Both the position numbers and the translations under genes were made by a program. The notes beneath the pieces were generated by a model. It did no database searches, was not told the DNA's origin, and was given only the letters and a program-made list of their open reading frames with translations. A DNA stretch of 64,000 bases from Candidatus Saccharibacteria bacterium oral taxon 488 (GTDB lineage Bacteria > Patescibacteriota > Saccharimonadia > Saccharimonadales > Saccharimonadaceae): positions 62,001-126,000 of the forward strand of contig CP040003.1 in assembly GCA_005697215.1 (NCBI GenBank), given 5' to 3'. Every line of letters starts with the position of its first letter. Within the stretch, counting starts at the first letter, position 1. Shown piece after piece: positions 26,223-34,657 of this stretch.

Positions 26223-26228
26223 TATAAT
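26223..26228 (+). promoter_or_regulatory. -10 of udg
   Basis: TATAAT ends 6 nt before ATG 26235 and directly follows a terminator stem. Confidence 0.6.
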
Positions 26229-26234
26229 AGAAAT

Positions 26235-26813
26235 ATGGATGAGGCAGCGCGACTGGAGGTTTTGGCGGCAGAGATTGTCGCTGGTGATATTTGTCATGAC
26301 TTGGCGCTGCAGGCAACGCAGCTGGTGATGGGCGACGGCCGAGCTGACGCGGACATTGTATTTATCGGTGAAGCACCAGGAAAAAACGAAGACCTTCAGG
26401 GCAAACCATTCGTTGGGGCAGCTGGTACATTTCTTGACGAGATGTTAGCCGCAGCCCAGTTGCGCCGTCAAGATGTCTACATTACCAATATCGTTAAGTA
26501 TCGCCCGCCAAACAACCGTGATCCGCTGCCAGAAGAGAAGCGCGCTTTTTGGCCGTATTTGATGCGTCAACTGCAAATTATTCAGCCAAAGGTAGTCATC
26601 ACATTGGGTCGGCATAGCGGCATGGCATTTATTCCTGACTTGGCGATCTCGCGTGATCATGGTAATCCGCGCTGGGCACAGTTCAACGGTTTGAAGTTCT
26701 TGGTGATCCCACTGTATCATCCGGCAGCAGCGCTGTATAACGGGGCATTGCGACAGACGTTAATTGATGATTTTGTGCGGGCGGCGCAATTGGCCGCCCA
26801 GGCGAGCGCCTGA
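26235..26813 (+). CDS. Family 4-like uracil-DNA glycosylase lacking most iron-sulfur ligands
   Basis: The enzyme removes uracil from DNA. The 192-aa product has motif A IVFIGEAPGKNEDLQGKPFVG, with the last residue omitted in some relatives, the DVYITNIVKYRPPNNRDP segment, and motif B LYHPAAALYN with the catalytic-loop His. In classical family 4 enzymes four Cys hold a [4Fe-4S] cluster. Here only the first is present (Cys20), while the others are Leu23, Tyr89 and Phe105. The start is leaderless. The gene stands alone before rnj. Confidence 0.88.
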   Translation: MDEAARLEVLAAEIVAGDICHDLALQATQLVMGDGRADADIVFIGEAPGKNEDLQGKPFVGAAGTFLDEMLAAAQLRRQDVYITNIVKYRPPNNRDPLPEEKRAFWPYLMRQLQIIQPKVVITLGRHSGMAFIPDLAISRDHGNPRWAQFNGLKFLVIPLYHPAAALYNGALRQTLIDDFVRAAQLAAQASA

Positions 26814-26820
26814 GCTATTT

Positions 26821-26850
26821 TTGACAAGAGCTGGCGCCCCGTGCTATAAT
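26821..26850 (+). promoter_or_regulatory. Consensus promoter of rnj
   Basis: TTGACA (26821-26826) and TGc-TATAAT (26845-26850) have an 18-bp spacer. It is the closest match to the sigma70 consensus in the window. Confidence 0.8.
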
Positions 26851-26863
26851 GAACACAATTGTT

Positions 26864-26905
26864 AGGGGATAGATTTGTCGTACGTTGCCCCCGTGTCTAT
26901 CACCT
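26864..26905 (+). promoter_or_regulatory. Hairpin in the rnj leader
   Basis: AGGGGATAGA (26864-26873) pairs with TCTATCACCT (26896-26905) with one mismatch, near the 5' end of a leader of about 100 nt. RNase J or PNPase control through leader structure is plausible but is an inference. Confidence 0.4.
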
Positions 26906-26956
26906 GTCATTCTAATTTTGCAAGGTATTTATTTTTATAAAAGGAGAACAATACGC

Positions 26957-29125
26957 ATGGGCCAGAGACGACTTGCGACGCCGAAGGGCGATGATCAGTC
27001 AAAACGACCAGCTACAAAAAAAAGTAACACAGCGGTGATGAATAGCACCACCACTCGCAAAGGCGAAGTGTTTCGGGCGCAGCGGCGGACGAGCGAGAAT
27101 GTTAACCTCAGGGCGTCGCAGCACGTGATCGATATTCCGGTCAATAAATCAGTTTACAACGGCTATGGTGGCGAACAATTTAGCGCCAAAATGCAGCCAA
27201 AGCGCACTCGCGGTGGCAAGCCAAAACTACGAATCATCCCAATCGGTGGTGTCGGCGAAATGGGCATCGGTAAAAATATGAACGCCATTGAGTATGACGA
27301 TGAAATTATCGTTGTGGATATGGGTTTCCTATTTCCGGGTAGCGATTATCCAGGTATCAATTACATCACACCAGATATCACCTGGCTGGAGGAGAATAAA
27401 CATAAGATTAAGGCGCACGTGTTCACTCACGGGCACCTTGACCACATTGGTTCTTTCCGGCACTTTATTCACCGGATTCCAGCACCGGTCTATGCGTCGA
27501 AATTTACCATCGGCATGCTGGACAAGTCGCTGGCTGACGCCGACACTGATTTCCAGCCGGACTTTCGGGTAATGGACCCATTGAGCCACGAAATCGTTCA
27601 GGTTTCTAAGCATTTTTCCGTGGAATTGGTGCGGGTGAACCACTCTATTCCAGATTCAACGGCGGTGGTGATCCGGACGCCGCTGGGTGTGGTGATTGAC
27701 TCTGGCGACTGGCGGTTTGAGGAAAGTCCGGTTGACGGCCAAAAGTTTGATCTTGAGCGTATGACAGAAATCGCCGCCAAAGAGGGCGTATTGATGTTCA
27801 TGAACGAATCGACCAACTGTGAATCGGCTGGTACGCACACCCACACCGAGTTTGATATTCAATATTCCATCGGTCAGGTGATGGATAAATTTAGTAACAG
27901 CCGAGTGATTTTAAGCTGCTTTTCATCACAGGTGCACCGTTTGCAATTGATTTTGGAAGAAGCGCATAAGCACGGGCGCAAGGTAGCATTTGCCGGCTTT
28001 TCGATGATTCAGAACTTGGAAGTGGCGCTGCGCTCAGGCACTATCAAGATCCCGAAAAATACCGTCATGAAGATGGAAGATATCATCAAGCTGCCGGATA
28101 GCCAAATCACCGTGGTTTGTACTGGTTCGCAGGGTGAGTTTAATGCCGTGCTGAGCCGTATGGCGACTGGCGCGCATAAATACATGAAGATCAAAGGCTC
28201 TGACGTGGTGGTGTTTAGTTCCAATCCGATTCCGGGCAATGAGAAAAACGTGGTGCGAACGGTTGACGGCTTGATGCGCGAAGGTTCTGATGTGATTCAG
28301 AACGGTAAAACGCACTTGACAGGGATTGGGCCGCTACACTTGTCGGGACATGGTTATTATGATGACCACGTCAAGTTGATTAACGCCTTGAATCCGACAT
28401 ATTATATGCCAATTCACGGCGAATTCCATATGCTGGTCTATAATGCTCGGCTGGCAGAAAAAGAGTGCGGCATTCCTAGGAAGAATATCTTTGTGTGCGA
28501 CGCTGGCGATATTATTGAAATTGATATTGAACGGCAGGCTAAGAAAGCCGGTCGAATTCAGGCTGGCGGCGTGATGTATGACGATACGGGTGCTATTGTG
28601 TCTGAGGTGGTATTGAAAGACCGCATTCATATGTCTCAAGAGGGAATGTTTGTGGTGGTATTGACAGTGCAACGCGGCACGGGTCGGTTGTTGACTAGCC
28701 CAGACATTATTTCCCGCGGTTTCATCTATCTGCGTGATTCCGAGGAATTGATGAACATGATCCGCCAGTACTTGAAACAGAAGGCAGCGCGGAGTTTTGC
28801 TGGCAAGTACGACCTCGATGTGGTGAAGAAGGAAATTAAGGACGAAGTTACGCACATTCTGTACGATCAGACGCGCCGGACGCCAATTGTCATCCCAGTC
28901 ATTAACGAGGTTGGCGGTCTAAAAACGGTAAAATCGACTGCTGCTTCGAGTACCTCTACTATAAAGACACCAGTGCGCAGCAAAAAATCTGCCACCGCTT
29001 CAGCGGAAGAGCCAAAAATGACTCTGTCAACTATGCCGCGCCGCCGCTTCCCGCGCCGCCAGGTGCCAGACACCGAGGCGAATGATACCAAGGCTCGAGA
29101 GGTCGGCCGAGTGCGCGCATACTAG
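26957..29125 (+). CDS. rnj: Ribonuclease J
   Basis: RNase J is a 5'-3' exonuclease and endonuclease of the beta-CASP metallo-beta-lactamase family. The 722-aa product has a basic N-terminal extension of about 85 residues, then RIIPIGGVGEMGIGKNMNAIEY, the metal motif FTHGHLDHIG (about residues 155-164), the beta-CASP part and the C-terminal PTYYMPIHGEFHML motif. A Lys/Ser/Arg-rich tail follows. ATG 26957 is preceded by AAAAGGAGAA. The protein is 150 residues longer than B. subtilis RNase J because of both tails. Confidence 0.95.
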   Translation: MGQRRLATPKGDDQSKRPATKKSNTAVMNSTTTRKGEVFRAQRRTSENVNLRASQHVIDIPVNKSVYNGYGGEQFSAKMQPKRTRGGKPKLRIIPIGGVGEMGIGKNMNAIEYDDEIIVVDMGFLFPGSDYPGINYITPDITWLEENKHKIKAHVFTHGHLDHIGSFRHFIHRIPAPVYASKFTIGMLDKSLADADTDFQPDFRVMDPLSHEIVQVSKHFSVELVRVNHSIPDSTAVVIRTPLGVVIDSGDWRFEESPVDGQKFDLERMTEIAAKEGVLMFMNESTNCESAGTHTHTEFDIQYSIGQVMDKFSNSRVILSCFSSQVHRLQLILEEAHKHGRKVAFAGFSMIQNLEVALRSGTIKIPKNTVMKMEDIIKLPDSQITVVCTGSQGEFNAVLSRMATGAHKYMKIKGSDVVVFSSNPIPGNEKNVVRTVDGLMREGSDVIQNGKTHLTGIGPLHLSGHGYYDDHVKLINALNPTYYMPIHGEFHMLVYNARLAEKECGIPRKNIFVCDAGDIIEIDIERQAKKAGRIQAGGVMYDDTGAIVSEVVLKDRIHMSQEGMFVVVLTVQRGTGRLLTSPDIISRGFIYLRDSEELMNMIRQYLKQKAARSFAGKYDLDVVKKEIKDEVTHILYDQTRRTPIVIPVINEVGGLKTVKSTAASSTSTIKTPVRSKKSATASAEEPKMTLSTMPRRRFPRRQVPDTEANDTKAREVGRVRAY

Positions 29126-29179
29126 CCACGCTTGCTATTTGTTGTAAAATATGCTACAATGTGAATGTCGGTAAAGTGA

Positions 29180-29185
29180 TATAAT
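29180..29185 (+). promoter_or_regulatory. Extended -10 of ftsK
   Basis: TGa-TATAAT ends 10 nt before ATG 29196. Confidence 0.45.
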
Positions 29186-29195
29186 AAAAATAGTT

Positions 29196-31415
29196 ATGCC
29201 AAAAAAACGAAAATCTACCCGCAAGAAATCAGTTTCCACAGCTCCAAAGCATGATGTGCCGAGTGGCTTTTGGGCGCAAGTTGGCGCGGTACTTCTCGTT
29301 GTGTTGTCGCTTCTATTGGTGGTAGCGTGGTTTGGTGTTGGTGGTCCGGTGCTGGGGTGGCTACACAAAGCAACCATGAGCATGCTTGGTTACGCGATGT
29401 ATGGGCTACCGATCTTGCTGATATATATTGCTGTGGAGATTTTCCGCGCGGAGAATAATCGGTTACCGCTGGCGATGAAATTAGCAGCCATCCTCGAGGT
29501 AGTGTGGCTATCAGGGCTGTTTGGTCTAGTAAAAACACCGGCCCGCCCGGAGGCTGGTGGGTTCATCGGCGATACGGCTAATCGAGCGATGAGTGCCATG
29601 GTCGACCCGGGCATCGCTGCTTTGATATATGTGGTGCTCATCATCATCACGGCGCTATTTATTACCCAGACGTCGCCGTTCACGGTGATCAAGAAAGTAG
29701 CCGAAGCGTTCAAGCGTGACCATTCCGAGGAGGATAACAATGCGGCGGTGATGAAAAAGGTGGCTCGTGAAGATGCAGCCAGCGCCAAGTCATCGAGTGA
29801 TATCAAGCTCAATGCCGGCGTCCCGACCGTTGATCCCGTCATACCAAAAGATAGAAGGACGTCACCGCTGAGCAGTCTGCGCGGTAGCGTGGCGCGGGAT
29901 AAGGCAGCTGAGGAGCAAGCAGCACTAGTGGCGGCACACGACCCGAATTGGCAGGCACCGAGCCTTGATCTACTGGAGAAGAAGCAAAGTCCGGCCGACG
30001 CTGGTGATATTCGGCAAAACGCACAGATCATTCACGATACGCTGGCGGAATTTAACATTGATGTAGAGATGGAAGACGCAAATATTGGACCAAAGGTGAC
30101 GCAATATACCTTGCGGCCGCCGAGTGGTGTGAAATTGACGCGGATCACGGCACTGGAGACGAATATCGCGCTTAATCTAGCGGCGCAGAGCCTGCGGATT
30201 GAAGCGCCAATTCCTGGGCAAAAAGCCGTTGGTATTGAAGTGCCGAACCGCCGAGCCGCTGATGTGCGACTATATGGCGTGTTGGACTCTAAGCAGTGGA
30301 AACACGCTCGTGAACCGTTGAGTTTCGCTATCGGTAAAGATATTTCTGGTGAAGCAGTGGTCGGTGAGCTCAACAAAATGCCACACATGTTGATCGCTGG
30401 TCAGACCGGTTCTGGTAAGTCGGTGATGATTAATACCCTGCTGACTAGTTTGCTATACCGCAACAGTCCAAGCGATATGAAGTTGATTTTGGTTGACCCG
30501 AAGCAGGTGGAAATGGCACCGTACGAAGACATCCCACATTTGCTGACTCCGGTGATTACTGAGCCAGAAAAGACTATTTCGGCCTTGAAATGGGCGGTCA
30601 ATGAGATGGAGCGGCGCTATAAGCTGTTGGCGGCCGAGAAGATTCGCGATATCAAGGGGTATAATCAGCGCCTCGCCACGCGAGCTAAAAAAATCCCGGT
30701 AGCGGACGCCGATGGCAACATTCAACAGCACGAAGACGGGGCGATGCCGTACATCGTTATTGTAATTGATGAGCTAGCCGATTTGATGATGGTGGCAGCA
30801 CGCGACGTCGAGGCGCTGATCGTTCGCTTGGCGCAGAAAGCGCGGGCGGTGGGTATCCACCTGGTCTTGGCAACGCAGCGGCCAAGTGTTGACGTGATCA
30901 CTGGTTTGATCAAGGCGAACGTGCCGGCGCGTATCGGCTTTACCGTGGCGTCGCAGGTTGACTCGCGGACCATTCTTGATCAAATTGGCGCCGAGAAACT
31001 ACTTGGCCAGGGTGATATGCTGCTGTATACGCCGAGTATGAGCAAGCCAAAGCGCATTCAAGGTGCGTGGGTGACCGATGACGAGGTCAATAAAATTACT
31101 GATCACCTGCGGATGCAGTCAGCACCGCAGTACAATGATGAGGTGGTGGCGCAGCCAGTACAACTAAATGGTAAGGGTGGCATAGCAGTTGATTTTAGCG
31201 GCAATAGTGAAGACGAAGCATTTATGGACGCGGTACGGGTGGTGATCGAGGGCGGCAAGGCCTCTACCAGCTATCTGCAGCGGCGGCTACGGATTGGCTA
31301 CGGCAAGGCGGCGCGACTGATTGAAGAGATGGAAGAGCGTGGCATTGTTGGCCCGGCGAACGGCTCGAAAGCTCGTGATGTTTTGGTTTCAAGTGTCGAC
31401 GAGCTAGGGCAATAG
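29196..31415 (+). CDS. ftsK: DNA translocase FtsK/SpoIIIE
   Basis: FtsK pumps DNA at the division septum and can activate Xer recombination; an Xer recombinase is encoded at 53206-54126. The 739-aa product has about four membrane helices in the first 165 residues, a linker, the motor with Walker A AGQTGSGKSVMINT (near residue 402) and Walker B IVIVIDELADLMM, and the C-terminal winged-helix gamma domain (LQRRLRIGYGKAARLIEEME). The linker is short for an FtsK. Confidence 0.96.
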   Translation: MPKKRKSTRKKSVSTAPKHDVPSGFWAQVGAVLLVVLSLLLVVAWFGVGGPVLGWLHKATMSMLGYAMYGLPILLIYIAVEIFRAENNRLPLAMKLAAILEVVWLSGLFGLVKTPARPEAGGFIGDTANRAMSAMVDPGIAALIYVVLIIITALFITQTSPFTVIKKVAEAFKRDHSEEDNNAAVMKKVAREDAASAKSSSDIKLNAGVPTVDPVIPKDRRTSPLSSLRGSVARDKAAEEQAALVAAHDPNWQAPSLDLLEKKQSPADAGDIRQNAQIIHDTLAEFNIDVEMEDANIGPKVTQYTLRPPSGVKLTRITALETNIALNLAAQSLRIEAPIPGQKAVGIEVPNRRAADVRLYGVLDSKQWKHAREPLSFAIGKDISGEAVVGELNKMPHMLIAGQTGSGKSVMINTLLTSLLYRNSPSDMKLILVDPKQVEMAPYEDIPHLLTPVITEPEKTISALKWAVNEMERRYKLLAAEKIRDIKGYNQRLATRAKKIPVADADGNIQQHEDGAMPYIVIVIDELADLMMVAARDVEALIVRLAQKARAVGIHLVLATQRPSVDVITGLIKANVPARIGFTVASQVDSRTILDQIGAEKLLGQGDMLLYTPSMSKPKRIQGAWVTDDEVNKITDHLRMQSAPQYNDEVVAQPVQLNGKGGIAVDFSGNSEDEAFMDAVRVVIEGGKASTSYLQRRLRIGYGKAARLIEEMEERGIVGPANGSKARDVLVSSVDELGQ

Positions 31416-31420
31416 CTAGC

Positions 31421-31448
31421 TTGACATAATTATTTTATAGGTTATAAT
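31421..31448 (+). promoter_or_regulatory. Promoter of the 301-aa membrane protein gene
   Basis: TTGACA (31421-31426) and TATAAT (31443-31448) have a 16-bp spacer. The leader is about 35 nt. Confidence 0.7.
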
Positions 31449-31490
31449 ATTCTAAGTGAGAAGTTGATTTGTATGTGGAAGGATGGCTAC

Positions 31491-32396
31491 ATGGCGCACA
31501 TAAGTTGTAGAAATAATGGAGAATTATCTCCTGATAGTAAAGGCGACAAGTTAAGGAAGCTTCTTGTGCTGGGGGTTGCTGCAGTCACGTTAGCCGTATC
31601 GGGTATACTTGGGTATAGTCTTGGCCGGTCACACGATGTTCCGCCCGCACCATCAGTAGAAAATACCGATGGTGGAACATCCAAAGAGTCCAATGATAGT
31701 TCGAGAGTGGAAGAAATTACATTTACGCTACCATACACCGAAGGCCGTCGAGAGGCAGAGGTCTTTTTAAAGGATCCCAATATAGTCCAGTCTGCGCGCG
31801 ATGTTGCTGGACGAGTGCTTACTGCTGCAGGGAAGTCGGTTGATAGTAATGCTGCTCGACTCGTTCGCCAAGATTATTATGATGATCACAATAGGCCTAA
31901 ACAGCAGTCAATAACAATTACAGATGATAAGGGACACGTGGTATCGGTTGATGTTGCTCAAGGCGACAAAAGGTTTGGTGAAAGTGAGATCGCAGTAGAA
32001 GTTACCACTGATATAATTGAGGTCGGCGCAAAGAGTAGACAGACGGATCGGATAACGTGGCGGTTGGATTTTTTGTCTCCAGAACCTGTGGCACATCAGC
32101 ATATCGAATCTCCAGAAGCACTACTACCGGCTCTAGAAGGCGTGTTACCGACGAAAGTGGAATGGTCGCACAGACAGACTGCTGATGGTTGGTCGGAGAC
32201 TAAGGAAATTACAATCGTTTCACTAAAGTCTGTCTCGCCATCGAGACCAGATTATGAAAGCATAGCGGCGGTACCGGCTAAGGGAGAGATTAATGGTCGG
32301 GCCGTGGAGAGTGCTAAGGTATATGATGCGGCAAAAAGCCTATTTGATCGGCTCGCGACCGATGGTGATATATCCGATATCTTGCCCTCTCAGTAA
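31491..32396 (+). CDS. Single-pass secreted-domain protein of unknown function
   Basis: The product (301 aa from ATG 31491) has one membrane helix at about 23-44 (KLLVLGVAAVTLAVSGIL), a Ser/Asp-rich linker, and a beta-rich outer domain. No family is recognised. ATG 31491 was preferred over ATG 31473 because GGAAGG lies 8 nt upstream. GC is lower than in ftsK and several codons are rare for the region. It converges on pheA with one base between stops and no terminator. Confidence 0.6.
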   Translation: MAHISCRNNGELSPDSKGDKLRKLLVLGVAAVTLAVSGILGYSLGRSHDVPPAPSVENTDGGTSKESNDSSRVEEITFTLPYTEGRREAEVFLKDPNIVQSARDVAGRVLTAAGKSVDSNAARLVRQDYYDDHNRPKQQSITITDDKGHVVSVDVAQGDKRFGESEIAVEVTTDIIEVGAKSRQTDRITWRLDFLSPEPVAHQHIESPEALLPALEGVLPTKVEWSHRQTADGWSETKEITIVSLKSVSPSRPDYESIAAVPAKGEINGRAVESAKVYDAAKSLFDRLATDGDISDILPSQ

Positions 32397-32397
32397 A

Positions 32398-33207
32398 CTA
32401 ACGTGCCGCCAGATATTCACCAAGTAATGTTATTTTGTGGCCAGTTGAGGTAATTTTATTGATGGCGCGGTGTAATGACGGGCCGGCAGCGTCAACGGTC
32501 ATAAAGAATTTGTAGTTCCACGGTTGGCCGACGATGGGCTGGGATTGGAGGCTGGTGAGGTTAATGGACTGATCGGCGAATGTGTGGAGTATTTCAAGGA
32601 GGCTGCCTGGCTGATGGGCGGTGGTCACTACGAGCGTTGCTCGATTGGCATCAGTCACTGTCGTTATCTGGTCGAGGACCAGGAAACGCGTGATGTTGTC
32701 CTGGGCATCTTGGATGTGGTGTTTGAGAATTGGCATATTGTATAGTTGGGCAGCGGCTTCGCTAGCGATGGCTGCCAGGTGTGGTGAATCCTGTTGTTTG
32801 ATAAATTCGACAGCGCCAGCGGTATCAAAATATTCAATTTGTGTGGCTTGTGGTAGGTGTTCTCGGAGAAATTGATGGCATTGCGACAGAGCGACAGGAT
32901 GTGAATAGACAGTAGTGATATCTTCAAGTTTTGTGCCTGGATTGGTGATGAGGGTTTGTTGAATGGTAAGCGTCACTTCACCGACGACGGGAGCGCTACA
33001 AGATTCGATGTGACGGTAGGTTTCGTTGATGGTGCCGTAAATGGTATTTTCCACTGCCACGATAACGGCGTCGGCTTTATTGCGGGCATAGGCTTGAAAG
33101 ACGTCGCCAAAGGTCATGCACGGAACAATGGTAGCGTCAGGTCCGTACCATTGTTTTGCTGCTTGTTCGTGAAATGATCCAGCTTGTCCTTGAATGGCGA
33201 TACGCAT
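32398..33207 (-). CDS. pheA: Prephenate dehydratase
   Basis: The enzyme converts prephenate to phenylpyruvate in phenylalanine synthesis. The 269-aa product has the periplasmic-binding-like catalytic domain (RIAIQGQAGSFHEQAA, VAVENTIYGTINETY, ITRFLVL with the catalytic Thr-Arg-Phe) and a C-terminal ACT regulatory domain (HQPGSLLEILHTFADQSINLTSLQSQP). All expected motifs are kept, so it is probably active. No other aromatic pathway gene is in the window. ATG 33207 lies 7 nt after TGc-TACAAT on the minus strand. Confidence 0.95.
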   Translation of the reverse strand: MRIAIQGQAGSFHEQAAKQWYGPDATIVPCMTFGDVFQAYARNKADAVIVAVENTIYGTINETYRHIESCSAPVVGEVTLTIQQTLITNPGTKLEDITTVYSHPVALSQCHQFLREHLPQATQIEYFDTAGAVEFIKQQDSPHLAAIASEAAAQLYNMPILKHHIQDAQDNITRFLVLDQITTVTDANRATLVVTTAHQPGSLLEILHTFADQSINLTSLQSQPIVGQPWNYKFFMTVDAAGPSLHRAINKITSTGHKITLLGEYLAAR

Positions 33208-33214
33208 GAACCCT

Positions 33215-33220
33215 ATTGTA
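33215..33220 (-). promoter_or_regulatory. Extended -10 of pheA
   Basis: TGc-TACAAT on the minus strand ends 7 nt before the ATG. Confidence 0.6.
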
Positions 33221-33244
33221 GCATGGTCTGGCGGGGTGCATCAC

Positions 33245-33273
33245 TGGACTTTTGCATTAGATTACCGTATAAT
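33245..33273 (+). promoter_or_regulatory. Promoter of rpsF-ssb-rpsR
   Basis: TGGACT (33245-33250) and TATAAT (33268-33273) have a 17-bp spacer. Transcription should start near 33280, at the first base of the leader stem. Confidence 0.65.
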
Positions 33274-33278
33274 ACGAA

Positions 33279-33343
33279 GGAATAATAACCTAAGGTTATG
33301 TGCGATAACATAACCATCCGTAATGGATTCCAAAGGAGGAAAC
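33279..33343 (+). promoter_or_regulatory. S6:S18-type ribosomal protein leader
   Basis: An outer stem GGAAT (33279-33283)/ATTCC (33327-33331) encloses a hairpin GGTTATGT (33294-33301)/ACATAACC (33308-33315). The bases after it contain CCG (33318-33320), and the ribosome site AAAGGAGG (33332-33339) abuts the outer stem. This is the layout of the known S6:S18 binding motif, in which a CCG next to a hairpin mimics the 16S rRNA site. It suggests autoregulation of the operon by its own S6-S18 products. Confidence 0.55.
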
Positions 33344-33703
33344 ATGAACGAATATGAACTGACCGTTCTAGTCCATCCAGATTTGGAAGCAAATCTGGAC
33401 GCGGCCCTAGACAAGGTCCGGTCGCTCGTCACTACCAATGGTGGCGAAATTACCAAAGAAGATAATTGGGGCAAGAAAAAACTAGCCTATGCAATTCGCC
33501 GTGAAGACTTTGCGGTGTATGTTTACTTTGAGGTGAAGTTGCCAAGCAGTGCACCGCTCAAGATATCAAATGTTCTAAATATCACCGACGAGGTACTTCG
33601 TTATTTGTTGGTTAAGACCGACGAGAAAACACGCCAGGCGCTTGCTGAGCAGAAAGAGCGCGAAGCTAAGGCCGCTACCGAGGCGGCTGATAAAGAAGCC
33701 TAA
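33344..33703 (+). CDS. rpsF: 30S ribosomal protein S6
   Basis: S6 binds 16S rRNA together with S18. The 119-aa product has the ferredoxin-like S6 fold (YELTVLVHPDLEANLDAALD, GGEITKEDNWGKKKLAYAI, DEVLRYLLVK) and a short Lys/Glu/Ala tail. ATG 33344 has a very strong AAAGGAGGA site. First gene of the conserved rpsF-ssb-rpsR operon, behind the leader described above. Confidence 0.96.
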   Translation: MNEYELTVLVHPDLEANLDAALDKVRSLVTTNGGEITKEDNWGKKKLAYAIRREDFAVYVYFEVKLPSSAPLKISNVLNITDEVLRYLLVKTDEKTRQALAEQKEREAKAATEAADKEA

Positions 33704-33740
33704 TATTCGACGCGATACATAATAAAAAAGGAGGGTCATC

Positions 33741-34169
33741 ATGGCACGAAGTATCAACCAAGTTATTTTACTGGGACGGTTAACGCGCGATCCAGAACAG
33801 CGGACAACGCCATCAGGTCGGACAGTTGTTAGCTTTAGTATCGCGGTTGATCGCGCCGGACAGGATGATCAAGCTGATTTTTTCGACGTTACCGCGTGGG
33901 AAAAATTGGGCGAACTGGTGATGCAGTACCTGTCAAAAGGCCGCCGCGTGTTGGTGCAGGGTCGGTTGCGACAGGACAGCTGGGATGATAAAGAAACCGG
34001 CAAGCGCCGCTCGCGTATTGAAGTGACGGCGACCGACGTAACATTCCTTGACGCTCCAAGCGGTGATAGCGCGAATACAACCGCATCACGTAATACTAAT
34101 ACCAAGCAGGCTGAGACCGTAGCGGATATTGATGATAAGCCGATCGATCTTAGCGAGATACCGTTCTAA
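33741..34169 (+). CDS. ssb: Single-stranded DNA-binding protein
   Basis: SSB protects single-stranded DNA and recruits repair and replication proteins. The 142-aa product has an OB fold ([43 protein letters not shown]) and a disordered linker. It ends in the acidic tip DLSEIPF, which binds partner proteins. The ribosome site is AAAAGGAGG, with 37 bp after rpsF. Confidence 0.96.
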   Translation: MARSINQVILLGRLTRDPEQRTTPSGRTVVSFSIAVDRAGQDDQADFFDVTAWEKLGELVMQYLSKGRRVLVQGRLRQDSWDDKETGKRRSRIEVTATDVTFLDAPSGDSANTTASRNTNTKQAETVADIDDKPIDLSEIPF

Positions 34170-34180
34170 AGGAGAACAAA

Positions 34181-34384
34181 ATGGCAAAACGATTAAAGAA
34201 AGATACCCCAACGGTTTTTGACTATAAGGATGTCAAAACATTAATGCGCTATGTTAATGCGTATGGTCAAATTGAGCCGATAGCGAAGACGGGTCTCAGT
34301 GTCAAGCAGCAGCGTAGCTTGGCAGTGGCGATCAAGCGTGCTCGGCACTTAGCACTGCTGCCGTTTGTGTCGCAAGGGCAATAA
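34181..34384 (+). CDS. rpsR: 30S ribosomal protein S18
   Basis: S18 forms a dimer with S6 on the 30S platform. The 67-aa product has [20 protein letters not shown] and [20 protein letters not shown]. The zinc-binding cysteines found in some S18 proteins are absent, which is common. It follows ssb by 11 bp with an AAAGGAG site. Confidence 0.96.
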   Translation: MAKRLKKDTPTVFDYKDVKTLMRYVNAYGQIEPIAKTGLSVKQQRSLAVAIKRARHLALLPFVSQGQ

Positions 34385-34442
34385 GTATACGTTGAGAGAA
34401 CTCTCTAATCCCAAACGTATTTATAGATAGGAGAGAAAGTCG

Positions 34443-34475
34443 AGTGGTCTGTGCAGGGGTAAGGCACAGGCCACT
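34443..34475 (+). other. Strong hairpin after rpsR, possibly a terminator or small RNA
   Basis: AGTGGTCTGTGC (34443-34454) pairs with GCACAGGCCACT (34464-34475) over 12 pairs with one T-G wobble and a 9-nt loop. No T tract follows directly; the first one is at 34502-34513, after a small GCTG/CAGC hairpin. The 273-base gap between rpsR and efp has no other gene, but it holds a TATAAT at 34529-34534. Confidence 0.4.
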
Positions 34476-34591
34476 ATTGCTTGTGGGCTGCTGTACAGCG
34501 CGTTTTTATTTTTGATGCAGGATAGTATTATAATGCCAAGCCCACTGTGGGATGTTTGAGTAAAAAATATGTTCAGCCGACAAGAAATACT

Positions 34592-34628
34592 CTACCGTCC
34601 GAAAGAATGTTAGAATTAGGTACGGTAG
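34592..34628 (+). repeat. Inverted repeat in the efp upstream region
   Basis: CTACCGT (34592-34598) and ACGGTAG (34622-34628) are perfect inverted copies that flank a TAGAAT. They could be a leader hairpin if transcription starts at the upstream TATAAT (34529-34534), or an operator around a local promoter. Confidence 0.35.
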
Positions 34629-34657
34629 CTTAAAAGTTATAGGAAAGGAAAAACAAT

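Noticed and set aside
29390-30031. 213-codon minus-strand frame in ftsK
   Set aside because: Opposite strand of conserved FtsK linker and membrane helices. No own signals.
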